From NCBI GenBank assembly GCA_013362805.1, contig JABFVL010000022.1, positions 1 to 41,793 of the forward strand: a stretch of 41,793 bases of DNA, in the 5' to 3' direction. The stretch comes from Mycobacteriales bacterium (lineage in GTDB: Bacteria; Actinomycetota; Actinomycetes; Mycobacteriales; QHCE01). The notes below the pieces were generated by a model. The model was not told where the DNA came from and ran no database searches. It saw only the letters and a list, made by a program, of their open reading frames with translations. Below, piece by piece: positions 18,605 through 27,361 of the stretch. The position numbers and the translations under genes were made by a program. Numbering within the stretch: the stretch's first letter is position 1; each line of letters begins with the position of its first letter.

Positions 18605-19315
18605 CTAGTTGACGTTCACTCCAATCACTCGCCCAACCACGAACGTCACGCCAGCTGCCGCCATACCCAACAACAATTGACGTCCACCGCCCATCCACCA
18701 GCGCTTACTTGTGGCGCGGCTCGCCAACGCGCCAGCCACAAACAATCCCAGAGCACCGCACACTAGAGCGGGCCAAAAAACCGAAAAACCAAAAAAGTAC
18801 GGCAGCAATGGCACCAATGCGCCCAGAGAGAAACACAAGAAGGAGGAGCCCGCCGCCACCCACGGCGAGGGTTGCTGATCCGGAACAACCCCCAATTCTT
18901 CCTGCGCGTGCACGCGCAGCGCCAATTCCGGATCGGCGGAAATTTCATCCGCCACCTGTTTGGCAAGCGTGTCAGAGAACCCGCGAGCACTCAACATGGC
19001 AACCAATTCATGATGCTCGGCAACCGGATTCAACCTAAGTTCGCGCCGTTCTTTCGCTAGCTCTGCCTCCACCTGCTCAGTCTGAGTTCGAACTGAAGAA
19101 AACTCCCCCAGCGCCATAGAAATCGCGCCAGCGATCCAGCCCGCCACTCCAGTGAGCAAAACCGTTCGCGCGGAAACACCACCACCGGCGACACCAGCGA
19201 TAAGAGAAATATTGCTAACTAGGCCATCCATCGCACCAAACACGGCGGCACGTAGCCAGCCTCCAGAAACATCACTGTGCGAATGACCGGGTTGTTCGAA
19301 AGTGTTCTCGCTCAA
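18605..19315 (-). CDS. VIT1/CCC1-family (DUF125) Fe2+/Mn2+ transporter
   Basis: This is a 236-residue membrane protein of the vacuolar iron transporter family, which moves Fe2+ or Mn2+ out of the cytoplasm, usually by H+ antiport. Five helices are expected at about 22-45 (AAVFGAMDGLVSNISLIAGV, the family signature), 52-72 (with AGAISMALGEF), 151-175, 179-199 and 209-232. Between helices 2 and 3 a Glu-rich cytoplasmic helical domain (QVEAELAKERRELRLNPVAE) matches the metal-binding domain of VIT1. TTG at 19315 is chosen because GGGAGG lies five bases upstream; the longer frame to 19405 would overlap the divergent gene. The N-terminal HSHSD could bind metal. Confidence 0.88.
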   Translation of the reverse strand: MSENTFEQPGHSHSDVSGGWLRAAVFGAMDGLVSNISLIAGVAGGGVSARTVLLTGVAGWIAGAISMALGEFSSVRTQTEQVEAELAKERRELRLNPVAEHHELVAMLSARGFSDTLAKQVADEISADPELALRVHAQEELGVVPDQQPSPWVAAGSSFLCFSLGALVPLLPYFFGFSVFWPALVCGALGLFVAGALASRATSKRWWMGGGRQLLLGMAAAGVTFVVGRVIGVNVN

Positions 19316-19379
19316 GTTCGCCTCCCGCTCTGCATTTAAACACCGGCGATCGCGAACCGCGCATATTCCGAGCGTTCCG

Positions 19380-19385
19380 TAGACT
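19380..19385 (+). promoter_or_regulatory. -10 element TAGACT for a leaderless EEP gene
   Basis: TAGACT ends seven bases before the ATG at 19393 and no Shine-Dalgarno lies in between. The same 11-mer TAGACTCGATC also precedes the gene starting at 18488 (on the other strand). No clear -35 hexamer is visible. Confidence 0.55.
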
Positions 19386-19392
19386 CGATCAC

Positions 19393-20127
19393 ATGTCCGA
19401 GTCAACCCTCACCGTGGCGACTTTCAATATTCATCACGGTGTTGGATTGGATGGCCGCCTTGATTTGGCGCGCACAGCACGCGTCATTGGTGGCATCGGG
19501 GCCGATGTGGTCTTTGTTCAAGAGCTGGATCGATATTGGAAACGCTCTGGCGATATCGATCAACCCAAGAAACTGGCAGCTCTACTTGGCGCTCAATATC
19601 GGTTTGGTGCCACTGTCATCAGGGGAAGCCAGGAATATGGAACAGCGATATTCACCCGTTTTCCGATCACCCAAAATAGGCATCATTTGCTACCCAATAA
19701 CCCAGGTTTGGAACCGCGCGGGCTGCTAGACGTCACCGTGCGATTCACAGCGCACACACACCTTCGCCTGCTAGGCACCCATCTTCAAGCGGATAGCGCT
19801 GGCGATGCGACGGCCTTGCGCCAGGCGCAAACAACTCTGATTAGTGAAGAGCTAGACCGGCATCCTCTTCCAACGATTGTGGGTGGTGACTTCAATGATG
19901 TCCGGGGCGCCACCGCATTGGACGTGCTCAATTCGCGGTTGACCGAAACCTATACAGGCGCGAAAATTCGCCGCACTCAAGCGTGGACGCGACAACATTC
20001 GGATGGGACCCTCGTTGACATCGACCACATCTACGTCAGCCACCACTTTCAGATAGACGAGAGCTGGACAATCCCAACGGATGCCTCAGACCATCGTCCA
20101 TTCGTCGCGCGACTCACCTTGGCCTAA
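19393..20127 (+). CDS. Endonuclease/exonuclease/phosphatase (EEP) family hydrolase
   Basis: This 244-residue protein contains all EEP-superfamily motifs in order: TFNIHHG (N12), FVQELDR (E44, metal ligand), [15 protein letters not shown] (Asp/Asn pair), DIDHIYVS and the terminal SDHRPFV with the catalytic His. Such enzymes hydrolyse phosphodiesters or phosphomonoesters (nucleases, sphingomyelinases, inositol phosphatases); the substrate cannot be told. There is no signal peptide, so it should act in the cytoplasm. It is probably leaderless (TAGACT box seven bases upstream). The stop codon overlaps that of map by four bases. Confidence 0.85.
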   Translation: MSESTLTVATFNIHHGVGLDGRLDLARTARVIGGIGADVVFVQELDRYWKRSGDIDQPKKLAALLGAQYRFGATVIRGSQEYGTAIFTRFPITQNRHHLLPNNPGLEPRGLLDVTVRFTAHTHLRLLGTHLQADSAGDATALRQAQTTLISEELDRHPLPTIVGGDFNDVRGATALDVLNSRLTETYTGAKIRRTQAWTRQHSDGTLVDIDHIYVSHHFQIDESWTIPTDASDHRPFVARLTLA

Positions 20128-20981
20128 GGAAGCGTCAAGATTTGCGCTCCATCGTCAGTGATCACAATGGTGTGTTCAAATTGAGCGGTCCAGCTGCCAT
20201 CGGCGGTCACAACCGTCCAATTGTCGGGCCACATCCGCCACTCATGTGTGCCCAAGGTGATCATTGGCTCAATAGTGAAGGTCATCCCCGGCTCCATCTC
20301 GGTGGTCAGGGCTGGGTCTTCGTAGTGCGGAATGTAGAGGCCCGAATGGAACGTTTCCGCGATACCGTGGCCGGTGAAGTCGCGCACGACGCCGTATCCG
20401 AATCGTTTGGCGTAAGCCTCAATCACGCGGCCGATCACGCTGATTGGCCGTCCCGGCGCACAGGCCTTAATCGCACGATTGGTGGCCTCTCGCGTGCGTT
20501 CCACCAACAGACGCGCGTCCTCGTGAACATCGCCGGCCAAAAAAGTGGCGTTTGTGTCGCCGTGCACTCCACCGATGAAAGCCGTGACATCGATGTTGAC
20601 GATGTCACCATCCTTAATAACCGTGCTGTCAGGAATGCCATGACAGATGACCTCATTGAGCGAAGTACAGCACGATTTCGGAAAGCCCCGGTAGCCCAAG
20701 GTTGACGGGTAAGCGTTGTGATCGCACAAGAACTCATGTGCAATGCGATCGATTTCATCTGTGGTGACACCTGGGGCGACATGTTTGCCGGCCTCGGCGA
20801 GCGTCTGGGCCGCGATCTTGCCCGCGACGCGCATTCGCTCGATGACTTCCGCGTTTTGCACGTGGGAGCCGCCATATGCTTTTGGCTCGCGCCGACCCAC
20901 ATATTCAGGTCGGGCGATACTCGAGGGCACCGCACGACGCGGCGACACCACACCAGCGGTAAGGGCAGAACGCACAGTCAT
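20124..20981 (-). CDS. map: Methionine aminopeptidase, type I with N-terminal extension
   Basis: It removes the initiator methionine from new proteins. The 285-residue protein has the same length as M. tuberculosis MetAP1c and a similar N-terminal Pro-rich extension ([17 protein letters not shown]) that binds the ribosome or the enzyme's own surface in that subtype. All five metal ligands are present: D131 (NIDVT), D142 (HGDTN), H205 (TGHGI), E238 (TIEPM) and E269 (QFEHT), with H114 in CHGIP. TAAGGT (20988-20993) ends six bases before the ATG, with no Shine-Dalgarno, so the mRNA is probably leaderless. It lies head-to-head with the APH-like gene and its stop overlaps that of the convergent EEP gene. 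Confidence 0.96.
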   Translation of the reverse strand: MTVRSALTAGVVSPRRAVPSSIARPEYVGRREPKAYGGSHVQNAEVIERMRVAGKIAAQTLAEAGKHVAPGVTTDEIDRIAHEFLCDHNAYPSTLGYRGFPKSCCTSLNEVICHGIPDSTVIKDGDIVNIDVTAFIGGVHGDTNATFLAGDVHEDARLLVERTREATNRAIKACAPGRPISVIGRVIEAYAKRFGYGVVRDFTGHGIAETFHSGLYIPHYEDPALTTEMEPGMTFTIEPMITLGTHEWRMWPDNWTVVTADGSWTAQFEHTIVITDDGAQILTLP

Positions 20982-20987
20982 ATCTAG

Positions 20988-20993
20988 ACCTTA
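20988..20993 (-). promoter_or_regulatory. -10 element TAAGGT for leaderless map
   Basis: On the minus strand TAAGGT is followed by six bases and then the map ATG at 20981. No Shine-Dalgarno is possible in that space. Confidence 0.55.
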
Positions 20994-21069
20994 TGTGGAG
21001 TTCACTCAAGCGCCACAAGATGGGTGGCGGACGCACGCATGGACCGCAAACGGTAGGCTGCCGCGCTGC

Positions 21070-21075
21070 TAATAT
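21070..21075 (+). promoter_or_regulatory. -10 element TAATAT for a leaderless APH-like gene
   Basis: TAATAT, close to consensus, ends six bases before the ATG at 21082. The start point would coincide with the A of ATG. The 100-nt gap to map therefore holds two back-to-back promoters. Confidence 0.6.
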
Positions 21076-21081
21076 TTCGCT

Positions 21082-22437
21082 ATGAGAAGAAAGCTCCGAG
21101 GCTTAGCTTCGCGTCTCAAGAATTTCAAACTGGCACCAAATGAAAACTATCCCACCGTCCAAGACGCTGCTCTGCTTGCCACTATTCAGGAAGCCTTCAG
21201 CGAGCTCGGAACGTTTCATTTGGAGCCTGGGATAGTGCAAGGCCGCCGAGGGCAGAAAGCGATTTTCACGGGCTTAAACCCGGCCCCGCCCCACCTAGCA
21301 AACACACGCTTGGTCGCCAAAGTATCGTTTGTCACTGAACCTGCCGTCCGCGCGTCGTTCCTGCGGCGCACTCATACTCATCGGGCCTTGGCCGCGGCGG
21401 GCGCGCCCCTGCCAGAAGTGGTCGGATTCAGCGAAACCTCATCAGTGCACGGATTCCCGCTCACGGTGGCAACTCATCCAGTGAGCCAGACCGCTGATCG
21501 GCGGCTCGCATCGGCTGAAGAGCCCGAACGCACACGGGTGCTACAGAACACGGGAGCCGCGCTAAAAAAGCTACATAGCGTTTCCCTGGCCACCACCCAG
21601 CCGACCGGGCCACATGCCGAAGACATTCGGCACAGCATCCACGCGATTAGCCAATCCAAGACGCCAGAAAACGCCGCTGCCTTTGTCAAAGCCGGTGTGA
21701 GACGCGCACGAATGACTCTCGGCACATATGTGGCCCGGCGAGGCGCGCAGATCCTCCGAAGCTCCTTTTCCGCGCGGGCGGCACGCGGTCAAAACTCCGC
21801 CAGGCCACTAGGAACGGTCGAACACCGAGCGTTGGCAAACTTGGCATTTGTGCGCCCAGCGTTTCGCAGAGTCCGTGAGCTGCGCAAAGAACTTCACGCC
21901 AAAAACGCACTCCACACACCACCAGTGTGGATACACACCGACATCCACCAACCAAAAATTGGCCTCGACGATGCCGACCAAGTCACCTTGCTCGATCCCG
22001 ACGACGTTCGTTTGGGATATCAGGAAGAAGAATTTCACAAGGCCTACTGGTACCTCATTGAAGAAGACGGCAACGCTGACCGCGCACAAGCGCTCAACAA
22101 CGCCGAAGCTCTTGGCCGGGGATACGGCGCGCTTCCCGACCATTTCGAAGAACGCCTGCAACTCGCCATTGGTGTTCGACTTCTCGACACGCTTGGCTAT
22201 TGGCTAAACCGCACCGATACGCGCGACACCGCCGCACAAGAACGCAGAGACAGGTTTCTTCAAAAATACAAAGAGCGCATCATAAAGTGGACCAAAGGTG
22301 AGTATCCGGATCCAGAGCTCGTTCGAACCTTCATGTCCGCTTCAGGAACACGAGCGCACCGACCACCCACCCTAGGCGGCCGTGATGGCGATCCGCCGCT
22401 CGGCCAAGGGCCACACGGCCGGCGACCAACTAGATAG
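21082..22437 (+). CDS. APH/choline-kinase-fold protein with altered catalytic loop
   Basis: This 451-residue protein resembles aminoglycoside phosphotransferases: a candidate ATP-anchoring lysine in LVAKVSF (K80), a helix with LKKLHSVSL typical before the C-lobe, a catalytic-loop-like segment WIHTDIHQPKI (284-293) and a DFG-like LLDPDDVRLGY (D305). In active APH enzymes the loop is HGD-x4-N; the Asp is kept (D287) but the Mg-binding Asn position is Lys (K292) and Gly is Thr. It is longer than usual, with a basic insertion (205-270) and a low-complexity Gly/Arg tail (425-451). It may be a kinase for an unknown small molecule or a pseudokinase. No signal peptide is seen. It ends 3 nt before the convergent GNAT gene. 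Confidence 0.65.
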   Translation: MRRKLRGLASRLKNFKLAPNENYPTVQDAALLATIQEAFSELGTFHLEPGIVQGRRGQKAIFTGLNPAPPHLANTRLVAKVSFVTEPAVRASFLRRTHTHRALAAAGAPLPEVVGFSETSSVHGFPLTVATHPVSQTADRRLASAEEPERTRVLQNTGAALKKLHSVSLATTQPTGPHAEDIRHSIHAISQSKTPENAAAFVKAGVRRARMTLGTYVARRGAQILRSSFSARAARGQNSARPLGTVEHRALANLAFVRPAFRRVRELRKELHAKNALHTPPVWIHTDIHQPKIGLDDADQVTLLDPDDVRLGYQEEEFHKAYWYLIEEDGNADRAQALNNAEALGRGYGALPDHFEERLQLAIGVRLLDTLGYWLNRTDTRDTAAQERRDRFLQKYKERIIKWTKGEYPDPELVRTFMSASGTRAHRPPTLGGRDGDPPLGQGPHGRRPTR

Positions 22438-22440
22438 CGG

Positions 22441-23289
22441 CTAAAACAACACAGTTGCGAACTCGCCTACCTGGCGGTAACCACACCGCCGGTAGATCGC
22501 GCGGGCGGGGGCGTTGTAGTCGTTGACATACAGACTCACCGTGCCAGCTATTCTCCGCAGCGCATCGATGGTCACCGTTGCCATACCGCCTGCGCCGAGG
22601 CCACGTCCACGCCAATTCGGATGCACCCAGACTCCTTGTACTTGGCATACGCCGAGAGCAACCGAACCAATTTCTGCCTTAAAGATCACCTGGCCATGTT
22701 CCAGGCGCACATAAACACGCTGGTTACTGACCAAATGCTCTAGCCGACGTCGCAAAGCCGTTCCCCCATCTTGAATGAGGGGATTCACACCCACTTCTTC
22801 GGTGTACATCGCGACGGCCGCTGGCTCCAACGCTGGCAGATCAGTCGCTACAGCAAGACGCACATTCGGGTCGGAGGCTACCTCCGGGTTCGTCGTCGTC
22901 ACCAGCAGTGGTTGGGAGGCTCGCACTTCGCGAGCCGGACCCCAAAATGGGTTGAGCAACCGCCATAGCTCCCGCACCTGGGCCATCGGCCCCAAAATCG
23001 AGGAGCAGGTGCGACCACGTTGGGCGGCACGCTCGGCAAATGTGTGCAGAGCCGCTGAATCAGCCTCAACAGGAACCATGTTTGCCGCACAAAAGCACAG
23101 CGCGGAAACCTCGCCAGCGGTTTCATAGCCCCACAAGGTGGGTTTTGGCCGCAGATTTTCAGCTAGGCGGGCCGCTACGAAAACGTTCGCCACTGGATCG
23201 CGCGCAAGCACCTGCGCCACCTGGGCGGCCCCGACACGGGTTCGTAGCCGCCCAGGTGTTGCCGATACAAGCGCAATCTCTTGCCCCAT
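22441..23289 (-). CDS. GNAT N-acetyltransferase with N-terminal DUF4081 domain
   Basis: The 282-residue protein has an N-terminal DUF4081-like half (VANVFVAARL and LLNPFWGPAREVRASQPLL) and a C-terminal GNAT domain with the acetyl-CoA-binding segment VHPNWRGRGLGAGGMA and SLYVNDYNAPARAIYRRCGY near the end. It is the counterpart of M. tuberculosis Rv2867c, which likewise follows gcpE (ispG). The acceptor substrate is not known. ATG at 23289 lies 66 nt downstream of ispG. No strong Shine-Dalgarno is visible; CAATCT ends six bases upstream, so a separate leaderless start is possible. Confidence 0.88.
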   Translation of the reverse strand: MGQEIALVSATPGRLRTRVGAAQVAQVLARDPVANVFVAARLAENLRPKPTLWGYETAGEVSALCFCAANMVPVEADSAALHTFAERAAQRGRTCSSILGPMAQVRELWRLLNPFWGPAREVRASQPLLVTTTNPEVASDPNVRLAVATDLPALEPAAVAMYTEEVGVNPLIQDGGTALRRRLEHLVSNQRVYVRLEHGQVIFKAEIGSVALGVCQVQGVWVHPNWRGRGLGAGGMATVTIDALRRIAGTVSLYVNDYNAPARAIYRRCGYRQVGEFATVLF

Positions 23290-23355
23290 AGAGTCAGATT
23301 GCCAGGCTGGGCGAGTTCTTCCAAACCAACGCCCATGTTCAACGAACAGATTGGG

Positions 23356-24522
23356 TTAATGAACGGTGACGCTGGGCGCCAGGCCACGGAGCTCTTCGGG
23401 GAGTTCAGCGCCCATTTCTTCAGCTAGACGCAGCGCTTCCTCGATCAGAGTTTCCACGATTTGTCCTTCAGGCACAGTTTTGATGACCTTGCCTTTGACG
23501 AAGATCTGGCCCTTACCATTTCCGGAAGCGACTCCAAGATCGGCTTCACGGGCCTCACCGGGCCCATTGACCACACAGCCCATAACGGCAACGCGCAGCG
23601 GAACGGGCAGACCTTCCAAGCCTGCGGTGACCTCTTCGGCGAGCGTGTAGACATCAACCTGAGCTCGACCGCACGAAGGGCAGGAAACGATCTCAAGCCC
23701 GCGTTCCCGCAAGCCGAGCGATTCCAAAATCTGTGTGCCTACCTTCACTTCCTCCACTGGCGGCGCGGAAAGTGAAACACGGATAGTGTCACCAATTCCC
23801 GAGGCCAGCAGGGCACCGAAGGCAACAGAGGATTTGATGGTGCCTTGGAAGGCGGGGCCCGCCTCTGTTACACCCAGGTGAAGTGGGTAATCGCAAGCCT
23901 CGGCGAGCTGGCGATATGCCCGCACCATCACTACCGGATCGTGGTGTTTTACCGAAATTTTGATGTCTCTGAAACCGTGCTCTTCGAACAACGAGCATTC
24001 CCACAGCGCGGACTCAACGAGGGCTTCGGCGGTGGGCTTGCCATATTTCTCAAGCAAGCGTTTGTCCAATGACCCGGCATTCACGCCGATACGAATCGGA
24101 ACTCCGGCCGCTCCGGCCGCCTGGGCAATCTCTTTAACTTTGTCGTCGAATTGCTTGATGTTCCCCGGGTTGACCCGCACCGCGGCACAACCGGCGTCGA
24201 TGGCGGCGAACACGTATTTGGGCTGAAAGTGAATGTCCGCGATGACGGGGATTTGCGATTTTTTGGCAATCGCCGGGAGCGCCTCGGCGTCGTCGGCCGA
24301 CGGCACGGCGACCCGAACGATCTGACAACCCGTGGCTGTCAGCTCGGCGATCTGCTGCAAAGTGGCGTTGATGTCCGTGGTTGGTGTCGTCGTCATCGAC
24401 TGCACGGACACTGGAGCGTCACCGCCAACCATGACTCCGCCAACGTTGATCTGTCGGCTCTTGCGTCGAGGCGAGATCGGTTGTGGGGGTGCAGCGGGCA
24501 TTCCAAGCTCAATCGCGGTCAC
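23356..24522 (-). CDS. ispG: 4-hydroxy-3-methylbut-2-enyl diphosphate synthase (flavodoxin/ferredoxin)
   Basis: IspG (GcpE) is the iron-sulfur enzyme that turns methylerythritol cyclodiphosphate into HMBPP, the sixth step of the MEP isoprenoid pathway. The 388-residue protein keeps the cluster ligands C281, C284 (SCPSCGRAQ), C316 (GCVVNGPGE) and E323, and the TIM-barrel start with [11 protein letters not shown] and [10 protein letters not shown]. The GTG start at 24522 has AAGGAG seven bases upstream. It is third in a dxr-M50 protease-ispG unit that joins two MEP-pathway genes, as in mycobacteria. Confidence 0.97.
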   Translation of the reverse strand: MTAIELGMPAAPPQPISPRRKSRQINVGGVMVGGDAPVSVQSMTTTPTTDINATLQQIAELTATGCQIVRVAVPSADDAEALPAIAKKSQIPVIADIHFQPKYVFAAIDAGCAAVRVNPGNIKQFDDKVKEIAQAAGAAGVPIRIGVNAGSLDKRLLEKYGKPTAEALVESALWECSLFEEHGFRDIKISVKHHDPVVMVRAYRQLAEACDYPLHLGVTEAGPAFQGTIKSSVAFGALLASGIGDTIRVSLSAPPVEEVKVGTQILESLGLRERGLEIVSCPSCGRAQVDVYTLAEEVTAGLEGLPVPLRVAVMGCVVNGPGEAREADLGVASGNGKGQIFVKGKVIKTVPEGQIVETLIEEALRLAEEMGAELPEELRGLAPSVTVH

Positions 24523-24624
24523 GCGAACTCCTTAAGGCATTTCTCATCATTCAACCCCCCAAACCCCGCATCCGCGCGGAGCTCGAATACTCGTTGTCGT
24601 TCTCTTTAACTTTGCGACTCGCCG

Positions 24625-25899
24625 TTAAGAGCCCGACAAAGTTATGGGGTTCACGATATCGGTGATGATGGTCAGCAGCGAAATCGCGCCAAATACCAAA
24701 ATCACCGCATAAGTGATGGGCATGAGTTTGTCGTAATCCACGAAACCTGGGTCCGGACGTCCACGTTTGGCGGCCCACCATGATCGCACTTTTTGGAACC
24801 AGGCGATAGCCACGTGCCCACCGTCAAGTGGAAGCAGTGGCACCAGGTTGAAGATGCCAATAAAGACATTCAAACTGGCGAGCAGGAAGAAGAAGATTGG
24901 CCATACGCCTGCTTCAGCCGCCTCTCCCCCGATGCGGCTCGCACCCACGACACTGACCGGTGTTTCCGGGTCGCGCTCTTCGTTCGTCAATGCTTCGACG
25001 AGCTTCGGAATCTTTTCCGGGAATTTCTTCAAGGCCACGAATGTGCCTTTGAACACCTGGCCGGTGTAATCGGTAGCGGCGACGACACCCTCAATCGGGC
25101 CCACGGTGACCGTCGATTCTTTCTCTACACCAATGACCCGAGTGGCCACGATGTCAGAAGGTTTGACTCGCGGCTGTTCTTCGCTGATCTTGGCATCGGC
25201 CTTGGGGCGCTCCACCACAACAGGAGTGAGCGTGACTTCTCGGCTTTTGTCATCCCGTTCCACTGTGAGAGTGATGTCACCCTCTTTGTCAGCCTTGAGT
25301 TTGTCACTCATGGCCTCCCAGCTGTGAACTTTCTCGCCGTTGACGGCAGTGATAACGTCGCCGGGAGCGATTCCGGCGGCCTTAGCTGGGGTTTTCGTGT
25401 CGCTTTCGCTGCACGGCACGAACTCACCGTGCTCGCCCCGCTCACGATCGAATCGCTGAGCGCAAGTGCTGACCCCACCGACTTCCGCACGGGCACCGGG
25501 GGCGCCTTGCACGTTGGGCAGGCCGACAAAAACAGCGGCGATCCAGAGAATAAAGAACCCCAGGATGAAGTGAGTGATGGAGCCGGCCGCCAAAACTATG
25601 GTGCGCTGCCACACTGGCTTATTCCAGAAAGCGCGAGGCTCATCGCCGGGCTGCACATCGGGATCGTTGGGCGCCATGCCGATGATCTTCACGAAGCCAC
25701 CCGCGGGAATGGCTTTGACACCGTATTCGGTTTCACCACGCTTGAATGACCACAACGTGGGGCCGAACCCGACAAAATACCGGGTGACTTTCATACCGAA
25801 CGCTTTGGCGGTCATCATATGACCGGCCTCATGCAGGCAGATCGAGAAAAGAATGCCGAGGGCGAACAACACCACACCGGCGATAAACACCCAGTTCAT
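24625..25899 (-). CDS. M50 site-2 zinc metalloprotease (RseP/Rip1 type)
   Basis: This 424-residue intramembrane protease cleaves membrane-embedded anti-sigma factors and other substrates; it corresponds in position to M. tuberculosis Rip1. The first helix carries HEAGH (23-27), VGFGPTLWSF follows, then GGFVKI. A periplasmic PDZ domain lies at about 165-215 (AAGIAPGDVITAVNGEKV), and the third zinc ligand is in FNLVPLLPLDGGH (D359). C-terminal helices end the protein. ATG at 25899 directly follows the dxr stop with no gap, and AGAGG in the end of dxr serves as Shine-Dalgarno. A charged acidic insertion (220-260, rich in Lys/Glu) lies after the PDZ domain. Confidence 0.94.
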   Translation of the reverse strand: MNWVFIAGVVLFALGILFSICLHEAGHMMTAKAFGMKVTRYFVGFGPTLWSFKRGETEYGVKAIPAGGFVKIIGMAPNDPDVQPGDEPRAFWNKPVWQRTIVLAAGSITHFILGFFILWIAAVFVGLPNVQGAPGARAEVGGVSTCAQRFDRERGEHGEFVPCSESDTKTPAKAAGIAPGDVITAVNGEKVHSWEAMSDKLKADKEGDITLTVERDDKSREVTLTPVVVERPKADAKISEEQPRVKPSDIVATRVIGVEKESTVTVGPIEGVVAATDYTGQVFKGTFVALKKFPEKIPKLVEALTNEERDPETPVSVVGASRIGGEAAEAGVWPIFFFLLASLNVFIGIFNLVPLLPLDGGHVAIAWFQKVRSWWAAKRGRPDPGFVDYDKLMPITYAVILVFGAISLLTIITDIVNPITLSGS

Positions 25900-27105
25900 C
25901 TAGTGGGCCTCTTCCATCAATTCGTGCGCTTTTTCTCGCGCCCATTTCTCGGCCGAGAGTACGTCTGCCACGCTACCGGGCACTTGCTTCCACCTCGTTG
26001 AACCCATGCCGGCGCTCAACACTTGCTGAACAATCGCGATGATGTGCGGGAAGCGCAATGTGCCGGCGAGAAAGCCCGCCACACATTCCTCATTTGCCGC
26101 ATTAAATATCGCGGGTATCAGCCCACCCGCTTTGCCCGCCGCGCGCGCCACTTCAACTGCTGGGAAAGTGACGTTGTCTAGCGGAGCAAAAGTCCAACTT
26201 TGTTGATCATCCCACGGCAACGCACTATCAGCGGCATTGGGAATACGCGTTGGCCAGTCCAGCCCTAGCGCGATAGGAAGCCGCATGTCGGGCTGGCTCG
26301 CTTGGGCAATCGTCGAACCGTCATAAAACTCCACCAGCGAGTGAACGATCGATTGTGGGTGAACCGTGACAACAATGTCTTCGTAAGCGATGTCGAAGAG
26401 CTCGTGGGCTTCTATGAGCTCTAGTCCTTTATTCACCAAGGTGGCGGTGTTCACCGTGACCACCGGACCCATGTCCCAGTTTGGGTGGGCGAGCGCCTGC
26501 TCTGCGGTGACATTTTCTAGTTCAGCCATGGTGCGGCCTCGAAAAGCACCGCCGCTGGCGGTCAAGATCAGCCGACGCACTTCACCATGGGTGCCTGAGC
26601 GAAGCGCTTGGGCGAGCGCCGAATGTTCAGAGTCAACCGGGACAATTTGTCCAGGCTTTGCGACAGCCCGCACAAGCGGGCCGCCAGCGACGAGGGATTC
26701 TTTGTTCGCGAGCGCCAAGGTGCTACCGGCTCGCAAGGCCGCCAACGTCGGTGAGAGGCCGATCGAGCCGGTGATGCCATTGAGCACGACATCGCAAGGC
26801 ATGCCGGCAAGCTCAGTGGGCGCATCTGGTCCAGCCAGAATCTTCGGAACCGTGAACTCGCCGTGCTCATAGCCTCGTCGGGCCGCTTCGGCGTAAAAAG
26901 CGAGTTGTAGATCTTGGGCGGCCCTCGCCCGGGCGACGGCGACAACTTTTACCTGGAAGTCCAAGGCTTGGCTAGCGAGCAGCGCAGCGTTAGTTCCGCC
27001 TGCGGCCAACCCGACGACAGCGAAACGGTCGGGGTGAGCGGCGATGACTTCTAGGGCTTGCGTACCGATGGACCCTGTTGAACCGAGAATGATGACCTCA
27101 CGCAT
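25900..27105 (-). CDS. dxr: 1-deoxy-D-xylulose 5-phosphate reductoisomerase
   Basis: Dxr makes 2-C-methyl-D-erythritol 4-phosphate with NADPH, the committed step of the MEP pathway. From ATG at 27105 the protein has 401 residues with the NADPH motif [11 protein letters not shown] at the start, [24 protein letters not shown] (metal-binding Asp/Glu) and [13 protein letters not shown]. The frame is open to 27159, but [12 protein letters not shown] matches the family N-terminus and the extra 18 residues do not. A GTG six codons before the chosen ATG cannot be excluded. It is the first gene of the dxr-M50-ispG unit. Confidence 0.96.
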   Translation of the reverse strand: MREVIILGSTGSIGTQALEVIAAHPDRFAVVGLAAGGTNAALLASQALDFQVKVVAVARARAAQDLQLAFYAEAARRGYEHGEFTVPKILAGPDAPTELAGMPCDVVLNGITGSIGLSPTLAALRAGSTLALANKESLVAGGPLVRAVAKPGQIVPVDSEHSALAQALRSGTHGEVRRLILTASGGAFRGRTMAELENVTAEQALAHPNWDMGPVVTVNTATLVNKGLELIEAHELFDIAYEDIVVTVHPQSIVHSLVEFYDGSTIAQASQPDMRLPIALGLDWPTRIPNAADSALPWDDQQSWTFAPLDNVTFPAVEVARAAGKAGGLIPAIFNAANEECVAGFLAGTLRFPHIIAIVQQVLSAGMGSTRWKQVPGSVADVLSAEKWAREKAHELMEEAH

Positions 27106-27144
27106 GGGCTCATCATTCCCTACCACGGGTTTTCGACCATGAGC

Positions 27145-27325
27145 TGTGTCCTCACACAAGGTCCTTATCGGACACTTTAGGAAAATCCACTCCGCCAGTG
27201 ACCAATTGCCGTGACGGTCGTTAGTCCAGATAACAGCTCAGTTAGCTGGGTAAGTGGGGCTCGGACCGAAGGGCCCTATTGGACCTAACCGAACGGGTCC
27301 TTAAGGCCTAACCGAATAGGCCACC
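27145..27325. promoter_or_regulatory. Cluster of short dyads between dxr and the tetR-type gene
   Basis: The 256-nt gap between two divergent genes has several inverted repeats: TGTGT-cctc-ACACA (27145-27158), GTCC-ttatc-GGAC (27161-27173), CAGCT-cagtt-AGCTG (near 27235-27249), GGACC-n10-GGTCC (27281-27300) and GGCCTA-accgaa-TAGGCC (27305-27322). The last two share CCTAACCGAA, and GGTCCTTA occurs twice. These are good candidates for the operator of the adjacent TetR protein and for the dxr promoter region. Confidence 0.5.
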
Positions 27326-27361
27326 CAGCCCAAGGTTTGAAAATCACAGGGGGTCTTGATC

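Noticed and set aside
19316..19405. Longer start for the VIT-family gene
   Set aside because: The frame is open, but it would overlap the EEP gene; TTG at 19315 has GGGAGG at five bases.
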